Source: Chara braunii (Eukaryota; Streptophyta; Charophyceae; Charales; Characeae). Taken from it: a stretch of 32,307 nucleotides of DNA. Location of the stretch: assembly GCA_003427395.1 (NCBI GenBank), contig BFEA01000026.1, forward strand, positions 3,249,969 to 3,282,275, given 5' to 3'. The notes beneath the pieces were generated by a model. It ran no database searches. It saw only the letters and a program-made list of their open reading frames with translations, and was not told the origin of the DNA. Position 1 is the stretch's first letter. Every line of letters starts with the position of its first letter. Below are positions 10,601 through 22,648 of the stretch, in pieces. Both the position numbers and the translations under genes were made by a program.

Positions 10601-13600
10601 ACGTTGGTGCGCGGCTCGCCAGCAGAGCAGAGTGGGCAGCAACACATGGAACAGCTCGGGTGAGACTAAAATTAAAATACAACAAAATACTAGGCTACCA
10701 GAGCGGCCCAGGGTCTGTCTCTTATACACATCTAGATGTGTATAAGAGACAGATATCGGACACCGGGCGAAGGCAGGCACGAAGAGCAGCAAGACATGCT
10801 GGAACTTATCCCAAGAGGCTGGACTCTTGCAAGCCGATGAGATTTTTGAGGGCCGTCTGGATAGGTGGGAGGTGGTCATACTGGACTGTCGGTCGGTCGC
10901 TCTATCAAAAGACAACGACAGAGCGCGCTGGGAGTCTGGATTTCGAAACCACAGTCCGGGGATGCACGTTGCGCATACTTTGTCTTGAGAAATTTGCCAA
11001 ATTAAAGCAGCATTCTTCGTTCTTCGCAAAGCAACGTTGGTGCGCGGCTCGCCAGCAGAGCAGAGTGGGCAGCAACACATGGAACAGCTCGGGTGAGACT
11101 AAAATTAAAATACAACAAAATACTAGGCTACCAGAGCGGCCCAGGGTCTGTCTCTTATACACATCTAGATGTGTATAAGAGACAGATATCGGACACCGGG
11201 CGAAGGCAGGCACGAAGAGCAGCAAGACATGCTGGAACTTATCCCAAGAGGCTGGACTCTTGCAAGCCGATGAGATTTTTGAGGGCCGTCTGGATAGGTG
11301 GGAGGTGGTCATACTGGACTGTCGGTCGGTCGCTCTATCAAAAGACAACGACAGAGCGCGCTGGGAGTCTGGATTTCGAAACCACAGTCCGGGGATGCAC
11401 GTTGCGCATACTTTGTCTTGAGAAATTTGCCAAATTAAAGCAGCATTCTTCGTTCTTCGCAAAGCAACGTTGGTGCGCGGCTCGCCAGCAGAGCAGAGTG
11501 GGCAGCAACACATGGAACAGCTCGGGTGAGACTAAAATTAAAATACAACAAAATACTAGGCTACCAGAGCGGCCCAGGGTCTGTCTCTTATACACATCTA
11601 GATGTGTATAAGAGACAGATATCGGACACCGGGCGAAGGCAGGCACGAAGAGCAGCAAGACATGCTGGAACTTATCCCAAGAGGCTGGACTCTTGCAAGC
11701 CGATGAGATTTTTGAGGGCCGTCTGGATAGGTGGGAGGTGGTCATACTGGACTGTCGGTCGGTCGCTCTATCAAAAGACAACGACAGAGCGCGCTGGGAG
11801 TCTGGATTTCGAAACCACAGTCCGGGGATGCACGTTGCGCATACTTTGTCTTGAGAAATTTGCCAAATTAAAGCAGCATTCTTCGTTCTTCGCAAAGCAA
11901 CGTTGGTGCGCGGCTCGCCAGCAGAGCAGAGTGGGCAGCAACACATGGAACAGCTCGGGTGAGACTAAAATTAAAATACAACAAAATACTAGGCTACCAG
12001 AGCGGCCCAGGGTCTGTCTCTTATACACATCTAGATGTGTATAAGAGACAGATATCGGACACCGGGCGAAGGCAGGCACGAAGAGCAGCAAGACATGCTG
12101 GAACTTATCCCAAGAGGCTGGACTCTTGCAAGCCGATGAGATTTTTGAGGGCCGTCTGGATAGGTGGGAGGTGGTCATACTGGACTGTCGGTCGGTCGCT
12201 CTATCAAAAGACAACGACAGAGCGCGCTGGGAGTCTGGATTTCGAAACCACAGTCCGGGGATGCACGTTGCGCATACTTTGTCTTGAGAAATTTGCCAAA
12301 TTAAAGCAGCATTCTTCGTTCTTCGCAAAGCAACGTTGGTGCGCGGCTCGCCAGCAGAGCAGAGTGGGCAGCAACACATGGAACAGCTCGGGTGAGACTA
12401 AAATTAAAATACAACAAAATACTAGGCTACCAGAGCGGCCCAGGGTCTGTCTCTTATACACATCTAGATGTGTATAAGAGACAGATATCGGACACCGGGC
12501 GAAGGCAGGCACGAAGAGCAGCAAGACATGCTGGAACTTATCCCAAGAGGCTGGACTCTTGCAAGCCGATGAGATTTTTGAGGGCCGTCTGGATAGGTGG
12601 GAGGTGGTCATACTGGACTGTCGGTCGGTCGCTCTATCAAAAGACAACGACAGAGCGCGCTGGGAGTCTGGATTTCGAAACCACAGTCCGGGGATGCACG
12701 TTGCGCATACTTTGTCTTGAGAAATTTGCCAAATTAAAGCAGCATTCTTCGTTCTTCGCAAAGCAACGTTGGTGCGCGGCTCGCCAGCAGAGCAGAGTGG
12801 GCAGCAACACATGGAACAGCTCGGGTGAGACTAAAATTAAAATACAACAAAATACTAGGCTACCAGAGCGGCCCAGGGTCTGTCTCTTATACACATCTAG
12901 ATGTGTATAAGAGACAGATATCGGACACCGGGCGAAGGCAGGCACGAAGAGCAGCAAGACATGCTGGAACTTATCCCAAGAGGCTGGACTCTTGCAAGCC
13001 GATGAGATTTTTGAGGGCCGTCTGGATAGGTGGGAGGTGGTCATACTGGACTGTCGGTCGGTCGCTCTATCAAAAGACAACGACAGAGCGCGCTGGGAGT
13101 CTGGATTTCGAAACCACAGTCCGGGGATGCACGTTGCGCATACTTTGTCTTGAGAAATTTGCCAAATTAAAGCAGCATTCTTCGTTCTTCGCAAAGCAAC
13201 GTTGGTGCGCGGCTCGCCAGCAGAGCAGAGTGGGCAGCAACACATGGAACAGCTCGGGTGAGACTAAAATTAAAATACAACAAAATACTAGGCTACCAGA
13301 GCGGCCCAGGGTCTGTCTCTTATACACATCTAGATGTGTATAAGAGACAGATATCGGACACCGGGCGAAGGCAGGCACGAAGAGCAGCAAGACATGCTGG
13401 AACTTATCCCAAGAGGCTGGACTCTTGCAAGCCGATGAGATTTTTGAGGGCCGTCTGGATAGGTGGGAGGTGGTCATACTGGACTGTCGGTCGGTCGCTC
13501 TATCAAAAGACAACGACAGAGCGCGCTGGGAGTCTGGATTTCGAAACCACAGTCCGGGGATGCACGTTGCGCATACTTTGTCTTGAGAAATTTGCCAAAT

Positions 13601-16600
13601 TAAAGCAGCATTCTTCGTTCTTCGCAAAGCAACGTTGGTGCGCGGCTCGCCAGCAGAGCAGAGTGGGCAGCAACACATGGAACAGCTCGGGTGAGACTAA
13701 AATTAAAATACAACAAAATACTAGGCTACCAGAGCGGCCCAGGGTCTGTCTCTTATACACATCTAGATGTGTATAAGAGACAGATATCGGACACCGGGCG
13801 AAGGCAGGCACGAAGAGCAGCAAGACATGCTGGAACTTATCCCAAGAGGCTGGACTCTTGCAAGCCGATGAGATTTTTGAGGGCCGTCTGGATAGGTGGG
13901 AGGTGGTCATACTGGACTGTCGGTCGGTCGCTCTATCAAAAGACAACGACAGAGCGCGCTGGGAGTCTGGATTTCGAAACCACAGTCCGGGGATGCACGT
14001 TGCGCATACTTTGTCTTGAGAAATTTGCCAAATTAAAGCAGCATTCTTCGTTCTTCGCAAAGCAACGTTGGTGCGCGGCTCGCCAGCAGAGCAGAGTGGG
14101 CAGCAACACATGGAACAGCTCGGGTGAGACTAAAATTAAAATACAACAAAATACTAGGCTACCAGAGCGGCCCAGGGTCTGTCTCTTATACACATCTAGA
14201 TGTGTATAAGAGACAGATATCGGACACCGGGCGAAGGCAGGCACGAAGAGCAGCAAGACATGCTGGAACTTATCCCAAGAGGCTGGACTCTTGCAAGCCG
14301 ATGAGATTTTTGAGGGCCGTCTGGATAGGTGGGAGGTGGTCATACTGGACTGTCGGTCGGTCGCTCTATCAAAAGACAACGACAGAGCGCGCTGGGAGTC
14401 TGGATTTCGAAACCACAGTCCGGGGATGCACGTTGCGCATACTTTGTCTTGAGAAATTTGCCAAATTAAAGCAGCATTCTTCGTTCTTCGCAAAGCAACG
14501 TTGGTGCGCGGCTCGCCAGCAGAGCAGAGTGGGCAGCAACACATGGAACAGCTCGGGTGAGACTAAAATTAAAATACAACAAAATACTAGGCTACCAGAG
14601 CGGCCCAGGGTCTGTCTCTTATACACATCTAGATGTGTATAAGAGACAGATATCGGACACCGGGCGAAGGCAGGCACGAAGAGCAGCAAGACATGCTGGA
14701 ACTTATCCCAAGAGGCTGGACTCTTGCAAGCCGATGAGATTTTTGAGGGCCGTCTGGATAGGTGGGAGGTGGTCATACTGGACTGTCGGTCGGTCGCTCT
14801 ATCAAAAGACAACGACAGAGCGCGCTGGGAGTCTGGATTTCGAAACCACAGTCCGGGGATGCACGTTGCGCATACTTTGTCTTGAGAAATTTGCCAAATT
14901 AAAGCAGCATTCTTCGTTCTTCGCAAAGCAACGTTGGTGCGCGGCTCGCCAGCAGAGCAGAGTGGGCAGCAACACATGGAACAGCTCGGGTGAGACTAAA
15001 ATTAAAATACAACAAAATACTAGGCTACCAGAGCGGCCCAGGGTCTGTCTCTTATACACATCTAGATGTGTATAAGAGACAGATATCGGACACCGGGCGA
15101 AGGCAGGCACGAAGAGCAGCAAGACATGCTGGAACTTATCCCAAGAGGCTGGACTCTTGCAAGCCGATGAGATTTTTGAGGGCCGTCTGGATAGGTGGGA
15201 GGTGGTCATACTGGACTGTCGGTCGGTCGCTCTATCAAAAGACAACGACAGAGCGCGCTGGGAGTCTGGATTTCGAAACCACAGTCCGGGGATGCACGTT
15301 GCGCATACTTTGTCTTGAGAAATTTGCCAAATTAAAGCAGCATTCTTCGTTCTTCGCAAAGCAACGTTGGTGCGCGGCTCGCCAGCAGAGCAGAGTGGGC
15401 AGCAACACATGGAACAGCTCGGGTGAGACTAAAATTAAAATACAACAAAATACTAGGCTACCAGAGCGGCCCAGGGTCTGTCTCTTATACACATCTAGAT
15501 GTGTATAAGAGACAGATATCGGACACCGGGCGAAGGCAGGCACGAAGAGCAGCAAGACATGCTGGAACTTATCCCAAGAGGCTGGACTCTTGCAAGCCGA
15601 TGAGATTTTTGAGGGCCGTCTGGATAGGTGGGAGGTGGTCATACTGGACTGTCGGTCGGTCGCTCTATCAAAAGACAACGACAGAGCGCGCTGGGAGTCT
15701 GGATTTCGAAACCACAGTCCGGGGATGCACGTTGCGCATACTTTGTCTTGAGAAATTTGCCAAATTAAAGCAGCATTCTTCGTTCTTCGCAAAGCAACGT
15801 TGGTGCGCGGCTCGCCAGCAGAGCAGAGTGGGCAGCAACACATGGAACAGCTCGGGTGAGACTAAAATTAAAATACAACAAAATACTAGGCTACCAGAGC
15901 GGCCCAGGGTCTGTCTCTTATACACATCTAGATGTGTATAAGAGACAGATATCGGACACCGGGCGAAGGCAGGCACGAAGAGCAGCAAGACATGCTGGAA
16001 CTTATCCCAAGAGGCTGGACTCTTGCAAGCCGATGAGATTTTTGAGGGCCGTCTGGATAGGTGGGAGGTGGTCATACTGGACTGTCGGTCGGTCGCTCTA
16101 TCAAAAGACAACGACAGAGCGCGCTGGGAGTCTGGATTTCGAAACCACAGTCCGGGGATGCACGTTGCGCATACTTTGTCTTGAGAAATTTGCCAAATTA
16201 AAGCAGCATTCTTCGTTCTTCGCAAAGCAACGTTGGTGCGCGGCTCGCCAGCAGAGCAGAGTGGGCAGCAACACATGGAACAGCTCGGGTGAGACTAAAA
16301 TTAAAATACAACAAAATACTAGGCTACCAGAGCGGCCCAGGGTCTGTCTCTTATACACATCTAGATGTGTATAAGAGACAGATATCGGACACCGGGCGAA
16401 GGCAGGCACGAAGAGCAGCAAGACATGCTGGAACTTATCCCAAGAGGCTGGACTCTTGCAAGCCGATGAGATTTTTGAGGGCCGTCTGGATAGGTGGGAG
16501 GTGGTCATACTGGACTGTCGGTCGGTCGCTCTATCAAAAGACAACGACAGAGCGCGCTGGGAGTCTGGATTTCGAAACCACAGTCCGGGGATGCACGTTG

Positions 16601-18546
16601 CGCATACTTTGTCTTGAGAAATTTGCCAAATTAAAGCAGCATTCTTCGTTCTTCGCAAAGCAACGTTGGTGCGCGGCTCGCCAGCAGAGCAGAGTGGGCA
16701 GCAACACATGGAACAGCTCGGGTGAGACTAAAATTAAAATACAACAAAATACTAGGCTACCAGAGCGGCCCAGGGTCTGTCTCTTATACACATCTAGATG
16801 TGTATAAGAGACAGATATCGGACACCGGGCGAAGGCAGGCACGAAGAGCAGCAAGACATGCTGGAACTTATCCCAAGAGGCTGGACTCTTGCAAGCCGAT
16901 GAGATTTTTGAGGGCCGTCTGGATAGGTGGGAGGTGGTCATACTGGACTGTCGGTCGGTCGCTCTATCAAAAGACAACGACAGAGCGCGCTGGGAGTCTG
17001 GATTTCGAAACCACAGTCCGGGGATGCACGTTGCGCATACTTTGTCTTGAGAAATTTGCCAAATTAAAGCAGCATTCTTCGTTCTTCGCAAAGCAACGTT
17101 GGTGCGCGGCTCGCCAGCAGAGCAGAGTGGGCAGCAACACATGGAACAGCTCGGGTGAGACTAAAATTAAAATACAACAAAATACTAGGCTACCAGAGCG
17201 GCCCAGGGTCTGTCTCTTATACACATCTAGATGTGTATAAGAGACAGATATCGGACACCGGGCGAAGGCAGGCACGAAGAGCAGCAAGACATGCTGGAAC
17301 TTATCCCAAGAGGCTGGACTCTTGCAAGCCGATGAGATTTTTGAGGGCCGTCTGGATAGGTGGGAGGTGGTCATACTGGACTGTCGGTCGGTCGCTCTAT
17401 CAAAAGACAACGACAGAGCGCGCTGGGAGTCTGGATTTCGAAACCACAGTCCGGGGATGCACGTTGCGCATACTTTGTCTTGAGAAATTTGCCAAATTAA
17501 AGCAGCATTCTTCGTTCTTCGCAAAGCAACGTTGGTGCGCGGCTCGCCAGCAGAGCAGAGTGGGCAGCAACACATGGAACAGCTCGGGTGAGACTAAAAT
17601 TAAAATACAACAAAATACTAGGCTACCAGAGCGGCCCAGGGTCTGTCTCTTATACACATCTAGATGTGTATAAGAGACAGATATCGGACACCGGGCGAAG
17701 GCAGGCACGAAGAGCAGCAAGACATGCTGGAACTTATCCCAAGAGGCTGGACTCTTGCAAGCCGATGAGATTTTTGAGGGCCGTCTGGATAGGTGGGAGG
17801 TGGTCATACTGGACTGTCGGTCGGTCGCTCTATCAAAAGACAACGACAGAGCGCGCTGGGAGTCTGGATTTCGAAACCACAGTCCGGGGATGCACGTTGC
17901 GCATACTTTGTCTTGAGAAATTTGCCAAATTAAAGCAGCATTCTTCGTTCTTCGCAAAGCAACGTTGGTGCGCGGCTCGCCAGCAGAGCAGAGTGGGCAG
18001 CAACACATGGAACAGCTCGGGTGAGACTAAAATTAAAATACAACAAAATACTAGGCTACCAGAGCGGCCCAGGGTCTGTCTCTTATACACATCTAGATGT
18101 GTATAAGAGACAGATATCGGACACCGGGCGAAGGCAGGCACGAAGAGCAGCAAGACATGCTGGAACTTATCCCAAGAGGCTGGACTCTTGCAAGCCGATG
18201 AGATTTTTGAGGGCCGTCTGGATAGGTGGGAGGTGGTCATACTGGACTGTCGGTCGGTCGCTCTATCAAAAGACAACGACAGAGCGCGCTGGGAGTCTGG
18301 ATTTCGAAACCACAGTCCGGGGATGCACGTTGCGCATACTTTGTCTTGAGAAATTTGCCAAATTAAAGCAGCATTCTTCGTTCTTCGCAAAGCAACGTTG
18401 GTGCGCGGCTCGCCAGCAGAGCAGAGTGGGCAGCAACACATGGAACAGCTCGGGTGAGACTAAAATTAAAATACAACAAAATACTAGGCTACCAGAGCGG
18501 CCCAGGGTCTGTCTCTTATACACATCTAGATGTGTATAAGAGACAG

Positions 18547-18941
18547 ATATCGGACACCGGGCGAAGGCAGGCACGAAGAGCAGCAAGACATGCTGGAACT
18601 TATCCCAAGAGGCTGGACTCTTGCAAGCCGATGAGATTTTTGAGGGCCGTCTGGATAGGTGGGAGGTGGTCATACTGGACTGTCGGTCGGTCGCTCTATC
18701 AAAAGACAACGACAGAGCGCGCTGGGAGTCTGGATTTCGAAACCACAGTCCGGGGATGCACGTTGCGCATACTTTGTCTTGAGAAATTTGCCAAATTAAA
18801 GCAGCATTCTTCGTTCTTCGCAAAGCAACGTTGGTGCGCGGCTCGCCAGCAGAGCAGAGTGGGCAGCAACACATGGAACAGCTCGGGTGAGACTAAAATT
18901 AAAATACAACAAAATACTAGGCTACCAGAGCGGCCCAGGGT
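18547..18941. other. Last copy of the 395-bp segment, joined to the right flank
   Basis: After this copy the sequence continues into CACTTGCCCGTCCGGG instead of the adapter. Together with the left junction at 4257/4258 it defines the original continuous locus: left flank, one 395-bp segment, right flank. Confidence 0.85.
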
Positions 18942-19500
18942 CACTTGCCCGTCCGGGCCAAAAACAATAAAATAAACAAATTATTTTTAAGATTTATTTT
19001 TAATTCTACATTGGGTGAAGAATATATATATATATTTTAACAAAACAACCGGGAACCGGGCGCGGTGTCCCTTATAATTCGGTGCCAGAAATCGGGCCTG
19101 CCGTTGCGGTCCTGATTTAGGGCGAGACATCACCGGTCCAGCCCAAAAACTGGACTGCTACACACTACAAACCCTGTGCACAAAAATACCACCGAAGAAA
19201 TCAAACCAACCAATGTCTCTCCCTCTCTCTCACTCTATATATATGTGTGTCTGTATATGTGTATATATATGTGTATATATATGTGTACATATGTGCCTCT
19301 AGTGCCAGCGGCGTGTCTGGAGTGTATTTTTTGGCTGTGACAGACCTTTCTTTGTTTCTTGGGTGTTTTGCTGGCTTGTGATGGGGTGTGAACCGACAGT
19401 CTGTAGAGTTTTCCATCTGGTGTGGGTGAGTGATAGTCTACTTTGATTTTGGTTAAGGTGGATTATCACTTACAGTGTAATCAGTGAGGGGATTCTACAG
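18942..19500. other. AT-rich intergenic DNA with GC-rich words and microsatellites
   Basis: It opens with a GC-rich word (CCCGTCCGGGCC), then AT-rich DNA with a TA run near 19024-19034, then a second GC-rich patch at about 19049-19135 containing ACCGGGAACCGGGCGCGG. A compound CT/TA/TG microsatellite occupies about 19213-19294. No gene is seen. Confidence 0.45.
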
Positions 19501-20104
19501 NNNNNNNNNNNNNNNNNNNNNNNNNNNNNNNNNNNNNNNNNNNNNNNNNNNNNNNNNNNNNNNNNNNNNNNNNNNNNNNNNNNNNNNNNNNNNNNNNNNN
19601 NNNNNNNNNNNNNNNNNNNNNNNNNNNNNNNNNNNNNNNNNNNNNNNNNNNNNNNNNNNNNNNNNNNNNNNNNNNNNNNNNNNNNNNNNNNNNNNNNNNN
19701 NNNNNNNNNNNNNNNNNNNNNNNNNNNNNNNNNNNNNNNNNNNNNNNNNNNNNNNNNNNNNNNNNNNNNNNNNNNNNNNNNNNNNNNNNNNNNNNNNNNN
19801 NNNNNNNNNNNNNNNNNNNNNNNNNNNNNNNNNNNNNNNNNNNNNNNNNNNNNNNNNNNNNNNNNNNNNNNNNNNNNNNNNNNNNNNNNNNNNNNNNNNN
19901 NNNNNNNNNNNNNNNNNNNNNNNNNNNNNNNNNNNNNNNNNNNNNNNNNNNNNNNNNNNNNNNNNNNNNNNNNNNNNNNNNNNNNNNNNNNNNNNNNNNN
20001 NNNNNNNNNNNNNNNNNNNNNNNNNNNNNNNNNNNNNNNNNNNNNNNNNNNNNNNNNNNNNNNNNNNNNNNNNNNNNNNNNNNNNNNNNNNNNNNNNNNN
20101 NNNN
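19501..20104. other. Assembly gap (604 N)
   Basis: An unbroken run of 604 N, presumably a scaffold gap sized from mate pairs. Any open frame across it is meaningless. Confidence 0.99.
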
Positions 20105-20254
20105 GAGCACGTTTTGACACCCCTATCTTTGACAGTTTTTAATGTTTTTTTTTGCTTCGCAGAATTGCTTCAAAATTTGTAGGCGTGTAGGTTACATCAC
20201 AGAGAACTCACAAAAAAACATTCAGAAAAAAAAAGTTATTTTTAGGCCCCGAAA

Positions 20255-20367
20255 TATTTTTTGGCGGGGACCGAACCTGGAGGTGTTCGGCCCCCGAACG
20301 GGACCCCGAACGCCCGAACGTTCGGGGGCCAGCCCGGGGGCCCCCGAACGTTCGGTCAGGTAACCCT
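20255..20367. mobile_element. GTTCGG-rich DNA-transposon end (partial)
   Basis: A dense cluster of CCGAAC/GTTCGG words, several in palindromes such as CCGAACGTTCGG, ends at GGTAACCCTG (20360-20369). Read inward on the minus strand this begins CAGGGTTACC, which resembles a hAT-superfamily terminus. The same hexamers dominate the complete MITE at 26870-27212. I found no matching left end, which may lie in the N gap. Confidence 0.45.
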
Positions 20368-20427
20368 GTATATATGTATATATATATATCGATCTATATA
20401 CCTATCTATGTATCTATCTATCTCTAT
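20368..20427. repeat. TA/TATC microsatellite
   Basis: Alternating TA and TATC/TATG words follow directly after the GTTCGG-rich end. Confidence 0.85.
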
Positions 20428-20553
20428 TCCAACCTAAGTATGCACAACACCTCGAAAGGGATTCTAATCAGCAAAAGACAAACCAAACAAAGCTAAAGAG
20501 AACATCCAAAATAAAAGAAAACCCACCAGAAAAGCATGAACCCTAGCCCCAGT

Positions 20554-20555
<2 letters not shown>

Positions 20556-20592
<37 letters not shown>

Positions 20593-20608
20593 GTCTGTCT
20601 GTCTGTCT
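20556..20608. repeat. Compound (TC)n(TGTC)n microsatellite
   Basis: A TC dinucleotide run to about 20588 passes into a CTGT/GTCT tetranucleotide run to 20608. Confidence 0.95.
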
Positions 20609-21088
20609 ATTCGGAGGAAGCGAAATGAGAGGGCTCAATGAATAATCGATCAGAATCAGCAAAGATCCGGAAAACGAAATTGATATCATGCCCAAAGTAG
20701 GAGCTGTAGCAACAGCGATGTAACCCTGAGGCAAAAGTTGTTCAGTTTATTTTTCTGCATAACATAGTTTTTTTTTTTTGCTGGGACCTTTTCTGGTCCT
20801 AGCACGGGCTGGCCACCCGGGACCCGGGCGCCCGGCTGGTAATAAAAAAAAAAGAAAAGAAAAAAAAGAGAAGGCTGGCCCGGGCTTAGCTTGCATGGCA
20901 ATGGTTGAAAAGAGGACATGCTTTTTCCTTTTTTGTGATCTTGGAGAGGCGACTGTACCTAAATGTGGTGTGTTTTGTTGGATTCTCGTCCAGCCACATC
21001 AGATTTTTCACGTGCAGATGGAAATGAGGGACCGGGTCATGGTGAAGAGTCCGAAGACCCCTCAATATAGGCTCCTGGATTGTAAATT

Positions 21089-21180
21089 GGGATGCTGGAG
21101 CAGGTTTCCAGCAGGTGTAGCTCCCCACCAATAGATTGGAGCCATCTTCTTTTTTTTTTTTTTTTTTTGAAAGGCCCAAG
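21089..21180. mobile_element. Retroinsert junction: GCTCCCCACC module and opposed poly(T)
   Basis: Positions 21089-21149 hold a module (CAGGTGTAGCTCCCCACCAA, then TAGATTGGAGCC) also seen in part at 21567-21597 and, inverted, at 24871-24931. It abuts T19 at 21150-21168 and then GAAAGGCCCAAG, a shortened form of the reverse retroinsert terminus at 3879-3900. Two insertions therefore appear to meet here. Confidence 0.5.
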
Positions 21181-21609
21181 AATGAAGTGGATCATGAACG
21201 GGATAGATATGTCGCTCTTATTTTTTTTCGTTAGGTCGAATACTTCTTTTAAATTTTAATTATTCTGTTTTTTTTTTGTTTGTGTGTGTGTTGGTAATTT
21301 GTTGATGCTGCATCACCATTGGTTTCCCGACGACGTTGTCGAGTCAACGCCGGAGGAGGGCTGCTCATTATTGGAGTCCTTTTTTCTGAGTTCTTGCAAT
21401 TTCTTGGCGCTGGTTGTGGCGGCACCAGCCTGTCGGTCCCTGCGATCTGCACAGACTGGATAAGTTATTTTCCTCTCTATCTGTGCAGATGCAACAACAT
21501 GCAGAGAAACTTCACGACATTGAGTGATCTTTTACTTCGATCATTAGTTCTGTGTCTGGAAGGGAAGGCTCCAGCAGGTGTTGCTCCCCACCAATACTTC
21601 TTCAGAAGG

Positions 21610-21765
21610 GCGACGGCCTTGAGATATCGTCATTGAACTGACCATCCCTTGGTAATTCAGAGTTCTTGTAATCTGGTCGACTGATGGTATCTGGATTCGA
21701 ACTCGGGTCCAGATTTCAAAAGTTCATGGGTGTACCAACTGAGATAGGCCCGTCGGTTGCACCCT
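21610..21765 (-). mobile_element. tRNA-derived SINE, copy 2
   Basis: On the minus strand it has a tRNA-like head with a degenerate A box (TATCTCAGTTGG) and the B-box word GAGTTCGAATCC. The body matches copy 1, including the shared CTTGAGATATC word near its 3' end (21621 onward on the plus strand). No clean A tail or target duplication is visible, so it is probably older than the other two copies. Confidence 0.7.
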
Positions 21766-21780
21766 CCTCTTGGCCTTGAC

Positions 21781-21791
21781 CCTGGTAGAAA

Positions 21792-21825
<34 letters not shown>

Positions 21826-21923
21826 TAAGGTGATGGCATCTGGATTCGAGCTTGAGTCTGTATTTCAACAGTTCATGGGTGTACCAGCTGAGCTAAGCTC
21901 GTTGGTAATCCCGGTAGAAGCCT
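21781..21923 (-). mobile_element. tRNA-derived SINE, copy 3 (short), with target-site duplication
   Basis: On the minus strand a head of about 85 bp carries the A box TTAGCTCAGCTGG and the B-box-like AGCTCGAATCC, and then passes into a pure A tail of about 30 (plus-strand T run, about 21794-21824). Flanking direct repeats of 14 bp at 21781-21794 and 21910-21923 differ at two positions, both transitions. It lacks the longer body of copies 1 and 2, so it is a head-only subfamily member or a 3'-shortened copy. It lies next to copy 2 in the same orientation. Confidence 0.75.
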
Positions 21924-22159
21924 ATGCCGTAGTAAGAAATGGGAACTACCTAGATATGTGGTCCTCGTCTTGACATCCCCTGGTTATGGGGGATTTTTTG
22001 AACCCTCCTCTCGGTCTTACCCCAGCAGAAACCTGTAGGAGATAGGAATTACCCAAGCTCCATGTGGCTTCAGCCCCCTCTGGAACTTGCTGAGAATACA
22101 CAATTGATTTCAACCGAAAAGAAAGGAGAGAGGGTTTTTGTCCAAGCGCCATGTTCTAA

Positions 22160-22640
22160 CTGAGAGTCACGATCTACCCCGCCTTCTTGAACTTGCCGGG
22201 ACACATCGGTTTTGACTTTCAAGTGAAAAAGAAGAATACCCTGTGAACCAAAGAAACAGAATCAAGATAGCCAGATAGCCGGTGAACCAAGCAAGAATAG
22301 CCTGTGAAGTTGAATCTGAAGAAGGATAGCCTATGAACCAAGCGGACATAGTCTGTGAGCTAAAGGGAGGATGGACCAAGTGTGTGGGGGTCATACCGGC
22401 CGGCGGGCCCGGCGGTCTCGACCCTCCATCCCTCAGTGATACCGGGGTAGCCGAGTATGTTGACGCCATCGCCACCTGAGGTGAGGGTCGACCGGATCTG
22501 GGTTGACGAAAGGTGAAGTGCAAGTGCAAACGGGAGCCGTGAGCGAGGTGATTGCATCTCGCGATCAGCACATAGAAGGCGTCCTTGCACAATAAGGACA
22601 GCGGGTACGGTCAGGAGTGAGGGACTGAAGACTCTACAGG
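22160..22640. other. No gene recognised; degenerate short direct repeats
   Basis: At about 22240-22360 a word like AGCCTGTGAACCAAGC recurs imperfectly four or five times. The rest has overlapping open frames on the minus strand with no motif I recognise. A consensus-like GTAAGT donor occurs at about 22640-22645, just before the next ORF. Confidence 0.35.
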
Positions 22641-22648
22641 TAAGTGAT

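Larger units (their letters stand above)
4258..18941. repeat. Artefactual 433-bp tandem array (assembly loop)
   Basis: There are 34 copies of a 395-bp segment and 33 copies of a 38-bp linker; 34x395 + 33x38 = 14,684 bp, exactly the span. The spacing never departs from 433 bp, and the translated frames are identical in every copy, so the units appear to share full identity. The linker is synthetic (next entry). I infer a short DNA fragment circularised through the Nextera mate-pair adapter, whose end-adapter-start path formed a graph cycle that was traversed repeatedly. The 33 plus-strand 172-codon frames and the 33 minus-strand 202-codon frames are products of this artefact and should not be annotated as genes. 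Confidence 0.97.

Noticed and set aside
4258-18941. A novel satellite, amplified gene family or rolling-circle element
   Set aside because: Every junction contains the synthetic Nextera mate-pair linker, with no divergence and an exact 433-bp period.
4258-18941. CRISPR-like repeat-spacer array
   Set aside because: Both the 38-bp and the 395-bp parts are identical in every unit, so there are no variable spacers, and no cas genes are present.
19470-20182. Open frames across 19501-20104
   Set aside because: They consist almost wholly of N.
20778-21134. Protein-coding gene on the plus strand
   Set aside because: The frame crosses a GC-rich transposon-like island, an A-rich run and a retroinsert module, with no coherent protein.
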